Below are positions 61,201 through 64,000 of a DNA stretch of 64,000 nucleotides, one piece after another. The notes beneath the pieces were generated by a model. The model was not told the DNA's origin, ran no database searches, and worked only from the letters and a program-made list of their open reading frames with translations. The position numbers were made by a program, and so were the translations under genes. Where the stretch lies: positions 744,001 through 808,000 of the forward strand of contig NZ_VOSM01000001.1 of the NCBI RefSeq assembly GCF_007997015.1, in the 5' to 3' direction. The DNA is from Lujinxingia vulgaris (GTDB taxonomy: Bacteria; Myxococcota_A; Bradymonadia; Bradymonadales; Bradymonadaceae). Numbering within the stretch: the first letter of the stretch is position 1; each line of letters opens with the position of its first letter.

Positions 61201-63767
61201 TGCACCTCGCCGTCGGCCAGGGGTACGCTCAGGGGATGGGCGAGGCCGATGAGGCGATTCGGCACTTCCAGGCCGTGCTGGAGATGGATGAGTACGACCT
61301 CGACGCCCTGCGTTGGCTCGACCAGATCTACCAGGCCCTCGAAGACTGGCCCGACCTCGTCCAGATCCTCCGCGCCAAACAGGCCGTGGTCGACGGCGAC
61401 GAGCTCCTCCAGACCAACTTCCAGCTCGCCTACCTCCTCGAACTCGCCATCGAACAGCCTCTCGAGGCCTTCGAACTTTACCGCCGCGTCCTCCTCGACG
61501 ACCCCACCCACACCGGCGCCGTCGAGGGCCTGGAGCGCCTCAGCGACCTCGATGAGCTGCGCCCCGAGATCCTCGAACTCCTCGAACCCACCTACCGTGA
61601 GGCTCAGGACTGGCTCAAACTCAGCCGTCTCTACCTCCTGAAGCTCGAAACCGTCGACAGTTCCGCCGAGCGTGCCGACCTCCTCCGAGAAGTCGCCACC
61701 CTGGAGTACGAAGAACTCGGCGACGTTGAAGCCGCATACGCGCACTGGGGCAGGGCGCTACGCGAAGATCCCCATGACGTCGACGTCCAGGAGAAGATCG
61801 AGGCCATCGCAGAGCAACGCGACCTCTACGAGGCCCTCGTCGTCCTCTACGAAGACATCGTCGAAGACCTCAACGACCCCATCCGTCAACTCGAACTCGC
61901 TGAGCGCGCCGCCGACTGGGCCTCCCGCATCCTCGGCGACGACAAGCAGGCGGCCTCCCTCTACCGCGTCGTCCTGGCCACCGAACCCACGCATCCCCAG
62001 GCCCTCGAAAACCTCGAGCGCATCGCCCGCCAGCAGGGCGATGACCAGAGCCTGGAAGCTGTCCTCGCGGCACGCCTCCAGTCCTCCCACGACGCCTCCG
62101 AGCAGGCCGACATCTACGCCGAACTCGGCCGCGTCCGCCTCGGCCTCCAGGACCACCCCGGCGCCATCGACGCCCTCATCGGCCTGACCGACCTCCAGGG
62201 CGAAGACCCCGAAGTCCTCGAAACCCTCTGTGGCCTCTTCGAGATCACCGAGCGTTGGGAGGAACTCGCCAGCACCCTGGAGCGTCTGCTCAACCACCGC
62301 TCCGAGCCCGAACAACAGCTCGAACTCCTCATTCAACTCGGCAGCGTCACCTCCGAGCGCCTCGAACAGCACGGACGCGCCCTCGACGCCTACACCCGCG
62401 CCAGCGAGCTCGCCCCTGACGATCCCCAGATCCTCCGCGCCCTCGAAGACGTCTACCACGGCCTTGGCGACCACCAGGCCCTGCGCGACCTCCTCGATCG
62501 CCAACTCGAACTCGCTTCCAACGAAGACGAAATCGTCCGCCTCCTTCTTCGCCGCGCGCGCCTGCGCTACGAGGTCGATCGCGACGCCAACGCCGCCATC
62601 GAGGACTACCAGGCCGCCTTCGCCCTGCGCGACGATCACCCCGACGTCATCGCCGCCCTCGGCGACCTCTACCGCAACGAAGCCCGCTGGGACGACCTCC
62701 TCGGCCTGCACAGGCTCCACTTCGACCGCGCCCCTGACCAGGACGCCCAGATCCACCACCTCCTCGTCATGGCCCAGATCTGCCACGAGGAACTCGCACA
62801 ACTCGAAGAGGCCGCCAGCTTCGCGGGCACCGTCCTCGAAGCCGACCCCCATCACCCCGACGCCCTCAACCGCCTCGAGGCCATCTACCGCTCCCAACAG
62901 GCCTGGGACAACGTCATCGCTGTCCTCGACCGCCGCATGGAACGCGCCGACGACCAGCAGCGCTACGACCTCATGCTTGAGCGCGCCCGCACCCTGGAAC
63001 ACGACGCCGACGCACCTCAGCCTGCAGCCGACACCTACCTCACCATCCTGGAGTCTTTCCCCTCCGATGAGGTCGCTCTGAGCCGTCTTCACGCCCTCTA
63101 CGAGCGCACCGAAGATCACCTCGGCGCCTACAACCTCCTCGACCACCGCGCCCGACTCACCGACGCCGCCGACGAGCAGGTCCAGCTCTACCTGCAAATG
63201 GGTGAGCTCGCCCGCCTTCACCTCCCCGGCACCTCGCTTCGCACCGACGCTCTGGAGAAGGCCCGCGCCATCACCGGCGATGACCTCGCCATCGTCGAGC
63301 CCCTGCTCGACGCTTACATCGAGCAGGGCCTCCTCGACCGGGCCACCCCGATCCTCAACGCCGTCATCGACACGCTGCTCGACGCCCGCCAGATGAAAGA
63401 CGTCGTGCGCTTCTATCACCTCCAGGGCAAGCTCGCCGAACAGGCCGGCGATCTCACCAGCGCCCGACAGTCCTACGAGGCCGCCCACAAGATCGACGCC
63501 ACCTACGTCCCCAACCTCCTCAGCCTCGGCAAGCTCGCCTTCGACAGCGATGACCTGGAGCACGCCCTCAAGATCTTCCAGATCCTCCTGCTCCATCAGA
63601 TGAACATCAAAGACAACGCCGACAAGGTCGACGTCTACTACCACCTCGGCGCCATCCGACAGGCCTCCGGCGACGAGCGCGGCGCCCGCGATATGTACAA
63701 ACGCGCCCTCCGCGTCGACGCCTCTCACGCCCCCAGCCAGCAGGCCCTCGACGCCCTCGGCGCTTAA
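52290..63767 (+). CDS. Giant TPR solenoid protein (about 3825 residues)
   Basis: One uninterrupted frame of 11.5 kb. I use ATG 52290 (MTDQLRALQDQLATDPGNPD), preceded by AGGTAAGA; the in-frame extension upstream looks non-coding. There is no signal peptide, lipobox or membrane helix, so it should be cytoplasmic, about 430 kDa and acidic. Apart from a disordered Ser/Thr/Pro linker near residue 275 it is made of one module of about 72 residues. The module is a helix pair like VEALERLYRKDERTADLVDI plus a helix pair like KPVDAIELYREVLAIEPDH-type TPR. I count about 45 copies by eye. The last 120 residues form more regular TPRs (GDLTSARQSYEAAHKIDATY, GDERGARDMYKRALRVDASH). Such solenoids bind other proteins; partner and role are unknown. 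A bidirectional terminator ends the gene. Confidence 0.92.
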   Translation: MTDQLRALQDQLATDPGNPDIFRAFQSLCWEHGHWQEALSVAREQASISTLSPDYESLAQSLHTLAESLQPGPEKARALLALGDLYLNELNQRPRGMEAYQAAFKAHPEDALPLQRASAVYLEHAEWENLLTTHQIEARVATEPAQRTRLLLAIAQIHAEHRDDIATALETLAQIDHPDPLVAQLTALYERGITVADAIDEADELATALLAEGEGADAAQAWLEAAQLEYDRLAGQPPRALDFARKALDADPDNEDARLIIDELNAQPDASGQTSNDTDPMTQPGSTPEDAPATQKRCVSAFFDAIPPFDGDLDQARQALQDDPANLSALATIRADLRGQGDLGQLAETLEHAVRYLRKRDGEWEVMTELARLYWLELNDDERAEYYFKRLKLLDDAHPDVFAFYEAYYEDAGDWRKLFSLLAGRLTQLDDRDDYWLVAERLSDIAETELGSAEKAIDVWKNFLREFPADLEARRRLRHLYEDHGKWNALVDLIKDEVRQLEETDPDNAPERIALLEEMADIYRVRLNLDSMLITIMAQILELDPLHPSAFDQLRDLYEKNRRFNDLASLLSDAAERAAEQGDIGRAVGLLLEVADIWQERLNNVTQAIPYLERVIEIAPEEADVRDRLRQIYEQRRDFRSLFDLEVKEAVLELGDLRETRLTELLEMAREKLRDPEREARVLEALTESHPSEERLDDLQRTYRRLEDWRALASLLESRAPSFEPDKALAVCEDAARLYHHRLSDLDEAARAWQAILHENPDHLEAFDSLSEIFGHTSQLDALEDLYLNAERPEDLYQRLDLLTEGRDDADVVDLRERQVRIAQQHLQDNARLITALEDLLLRAPDDDAQAALYERLLPVYVAESHFDRAIEAHQFLLARRDEDGPRVETMLAIADLEHRRGQPDQALALALKCFERFPADPEILDVSLDYARAASLQQTLADAWIERAESIDDEATQNDLFTRAATLLAEDLQQTERPIELFELLRPRLPESIEVLAALDPLYDRAGRHEDRVDTLRAQIQLLAEQGAADADLVDQLSKIADVQRAHLDQKDAARQTYMEILDRDPDHLGALRGVKELHRLDERHHDVAEFLMREIPLAAYEGPEAVWRARMELGDLMRDHLDDPHGALRAYAEVLGENPEHDGALTAARQFLDRDDFARDAALLLEPILRDLNAHEPLAEALEARLRVCDDPFEEQEILDELIPLYADELKDLEAAFTHACRQFNIDPERDDIWLRVEQLGARLNRWALIEEMFTAQSPLLGHESPTRFDLLRHLAAIREHQLKDRPRALEAWERLHAYDPMDLPTVEALERLYRKDERTADLVDILRKRALLVDLDEDRVNLLAKAATLLDQSLHQPVDAIELYREVLAIEPDHTDAVDALERLLRDQQAWHDLDALLAEQADQTLQPQRRRAFLRRLASLRFEQLDDLPGAVAISIDLLEDDPGDDAVLAFVADLDERLASEASWPELRLDLARTLEPIYRLRSEYDRLDHVLAIRLDLCEEPFEQLEILDELVTLRHKKLSRPRQAFDAIARAVLLQPDDEDRRKRLIELANAVDALDEAASTLEQAATRADAFAAGAIWKRVGQLATQKLNDATRAIAAFEQALELDPNDIPAMEALERLFESTGDTENLSLVLLRQAEVAGSDQRLKLLRRVAILQEQVLGNAPDAIDTNRLVLEADPTDLQVVEALERLYAEQDLHFELAELLQRKAELVEEGAARMGVLARLAEVYEHQLHDLEETVATYRRIVAETPGHLHALAQLDRILRDEARWADWVDVARQRLDSPAARDPELRLDLELRLGSALADELFDTAEALQVFRAILTRVEDQPDAVARLEAFAQDDAWVEDVAPDLREIYRRNNRWSRLLELLDRLATQLLDPTEKATVLFDRGVIARDRFDDRGELAMTCFAQAWALEPQREGYGDALISLGSRLQAWDTLTEHLRAVLERALEPRMLLDLHLKLAMIFGDALGDEAESEHHLREVLAMEPSHAEALASLMSLLDHQERWHDLIELFEARHQALIDTKPSDALTFLRKIADLQENRLNDAFSAVETWRRVRALEPRGQHALDNLVRLLSEQQRWEELADLYTDIAASSSLPSEVLQAELALADLCRGPLHEVPRAVELYGRALDIDAEHPHAITSLESVFDEDPEHSALAALHLEPLYRQRKDRARLARVLDVRAAASDLPAERLTWLRELAHIVDHELNDPAWAWQIHGRIFALDPADQPARDALAILAARVTDPHQGWLALAERYDAVLRESYEIDDALRARLRVEQAEIFADRLLDTPRASDAVNLAMGLAPDLERAIDLRERLLERERDWHALADHYRLLAEQQPEHAAPWLEKLAVLFEEVLGDVEAATDTYNQLLEVDPTSASYRASLERLLAQVERWFDLAEIYRWRINDALDPDVVLDNRFKLARLQESHLDAVEEAIETYRSILEDEPSHGPSIRALEGLRHDLERRSGPWEPMRLSVIDLLLNTYDESLAWQRIDDLLEEKVHLLDDVAQKVQVLVERAQLMLRVSEDVVERSQALITLARAYCLDPSNAEIEELVEVLATDLDAWQRVIPIYLAALEDSDDVARQGRILAAIARVYEGPLDDKESAIAAYQQSVEIAPDTEDTLSKLQELYGELSKWEPLVQILERRLAETYDPEEGKSLRVRIARIYDETLHQPDQALRLYEELRQDDPAELSYLLVMERLLESLQDYEGLEALLIDKLSIVDGDTLRSRAFHRLGQLRRDHLQRPDDAIASFIDALGINPEDTDALDALIDLYNANQRWPELLDTLTTRQDLLDPEALDDITALEVRQGDVLAEHLNDPLQALERYANALARDPRNYLVRGALFRLMTHPEALVPAGQALQQAYRAGEEWDELEALYERMIELSEVPEQRAGLYIDLAQLQIDAFDLPVKAFATLGRALRDVPQVDFLREQLQLLAEHLGFQDDLVALYEEALELGVDDLEVRRSMHLAVGQGYAQGMGEADEAIRHFQAVLEMDEYDLDALRWLDQIYQALEDWPDLVQILRAKQAVVDGDELLQTNFQLAYLLELAIEQPLEAFELYRRVLLDDPTHTGAVEGLERLSDLDELRPEILELLEPTYREAQDWLKLSRLYLLKLETVDSSAERADLLREVATLEYEELGDVEAAYAHWGRALREDPHDVDVQEKIEAIAEQRDLYEALVVLYEDIVEDLNDPIRQLELAERAADWASRILGDDKQAASLYRVVLATEPTHPQALENLERIARQQGDDQSLEAVLAARLQSSHDASEQADIYAELGRVRLGLQDHPGAIDALIGLTDLQGEDPEVLETLCGLFEITERWEELASTLERLLNHRSEPEQQLELLIQLGSVTSERLEQHGRALDAYTRASELAPDDPQILRALEDVYHGLGDHQALRDLLDRQLELASNEDEIVRLLLRRARLRYEVDRDANAAIEDYQAAFALRDDHPDVIAALGDLYRNEARWDDLLGLHRLHFDRAPDQDAQIHHLLVMAQICHEELAQLEEAASFAGTVLEADPHHPDALNRLEAIYRSQQAWDNVIAVLDRRMERADDQQRYDLMLERARTLEHDADAPQPAADTYLTILESFPSDEVALSRLHALYERTEDHLGAYNLLDHRARLTDAADEQVQLYLQMGELARLHLPGTSLRTDALEKARAITGDDLAIVEPLLDAYIEQGLLDRATPILNAVIDTLLDARQMKDVVRFYHLQGKLAEQAGDLTSARQSYEAAHKIDATYVPNLLSLGKLAFDSDDLEHALKIFQILLLHQMNIKDNADKVDVYYHLGAIRQASGDERGARDMYKRALRVDASHAPSQQALDALGA

Positions 63768-63788
63768 GCCCCACCTGCCTCCACCACG

Positions 63789-63820
63789 AAAAAAGGCCGC
63801 CCCCTCGGGCGGCCTTTTTT
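63789..63820. terminator. Bidirectional intrinsic terminator after the giant TPR gene
   Basis: Stem ggccgccc (63795-63802) and gggcggcc (63807-63814) with a 4-base loop, flanked by A6 and T6. It separates the giant gene from the convergent partial gene. Confidence 0.92.
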
Positions 63821-63844
63821 ATGAGCCTCGGCGTAACGCGCTAC

Positions 63845-64000
63845 TTACTCCGCCTCACCGCGCCGCCAGAACTGAACCAGCTCCACATCGCGCTGCGTCA
63901 CCATGCCGTCCTCCCCCTTGCTCACCACGGTCAGCGCCTGCTCCTCCCCCGCACCCAGCGCCACCACCATCCGCCCCCCCGGCGACAGCTGCGCAACCAG
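63845..64000 (-). CDS. pcm: Probable protein-L-isoaspartate O-methyltransferase, C-terminal 51 residues (cut by window edge)
   Basis: A minus-strand frame runs from base 64000 to the TAA at 63845-63847. The visible 51 residues begin LVAQLSPGGRMVVALGAGEE and continue QALTVVSKGEDGMVT, ending in a strand VELVQFWRRGEAE. The order L.pGGR.V.p.G, Q.L, dG and a final V.F strand matches the C-terminal part of isoaspartyl methyltransferases, which repair damaged Asp/Asn in proteins. The catalytic N-terminal part lies outside the window, so another class I methyltransferase remains possible. Confidence 0.65.
   Translation of the reverse strand: MVAQLSPGGRMVVALGAGEEQALTVVSKGEDGMVTQRDVELVQFWRRGEAE

Overview
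The window is a GC-rich bacterial chromosome segment with tightly packed genes and no plasmid, phage, insertion-sequence or CRISPR signature. I infer a delta-proteobacterial relative (Myxococcota/Bradymonadales-like). The reasons are two Hanks-type Ser/Thr kinases, one fused to an ATPase and TPR module, several TPR proteins, a receiver-histidine-kinase hybrid, lipoproteins with acidic linkers, and Gram-negative features such as lipoboxes and a periplasmic-binding-protein transporter. The taxonomic call is inference; the housekeeping gene calls rest on motifs in the sequence.

Layout. 1-7270 (minus): a five-gene oligopeptide-type ABC importer, in the order substrate-binding protein, two permeases, two ATPases, with unusual extra segments in several subunits; the last ATPase runs off the left edge. 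7512-9350 (minus): aspS. 9593-17768 (plus): a two-helix membrane protein, sucC-sucD, ndk, rlmN, a PfkB-type kinase, a lipoprotein and a Ser/Thr kinase with a degenerate HRD motif behind a near-consensus promoter. 17872-20532 (minus): alaS. 20910-25154: a TPR protein (plus), an MscS-type channel with an upstream partner (minus), and a PDZ/Ig-like-repeat protein (plus). 25188-27478 (minus): an ABC ATPase and its permease. 27535-30267: a small lipoprotein and, divergently, era followed by der. 30295-34682 (plus): a PknK-like kinase-ATPase-TPR protein coupled to a methyltransferase. 34697-38227 (minus): a receiver-histidine-kinase hybrid and ligA.

38585-45107 (plus) is a complete Fe-S assembly operon: an Rrf2-family regulator, sufB, sufC, sufD, sufS, sufU and an Nfu-type carrier. 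Two matching inverted-repeat operators lie upstream of the regulator, one inside a candidate promoter. It is followed by icmF, the fused isobutyryl-CoA mutase; both substrate-selecting residues can be read. Next are an ABC-F ATPase, an unrecognised helical protein, a 658-base C/T-rich spacer with a 43-bp tandem repeat, and one gene of 11.5 kb (52290-63767). Its 3825-residue product is almost entirely a repeated two-TPR module of about 72 residues, about 45 copies by eye. A convergent partial gene (probable pcm) closes the window.

The most interesting leads are the giant two-TPR solenoid, the paired operators of the suf regulator, the large non-cytoplasmic insertion in the importer permease, the era/lipoprotein pair whose divergent start codons share one CATG, and the paired 14-bp repeats over the icmF promoter. 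No tRNA or rRNA gene was seen.
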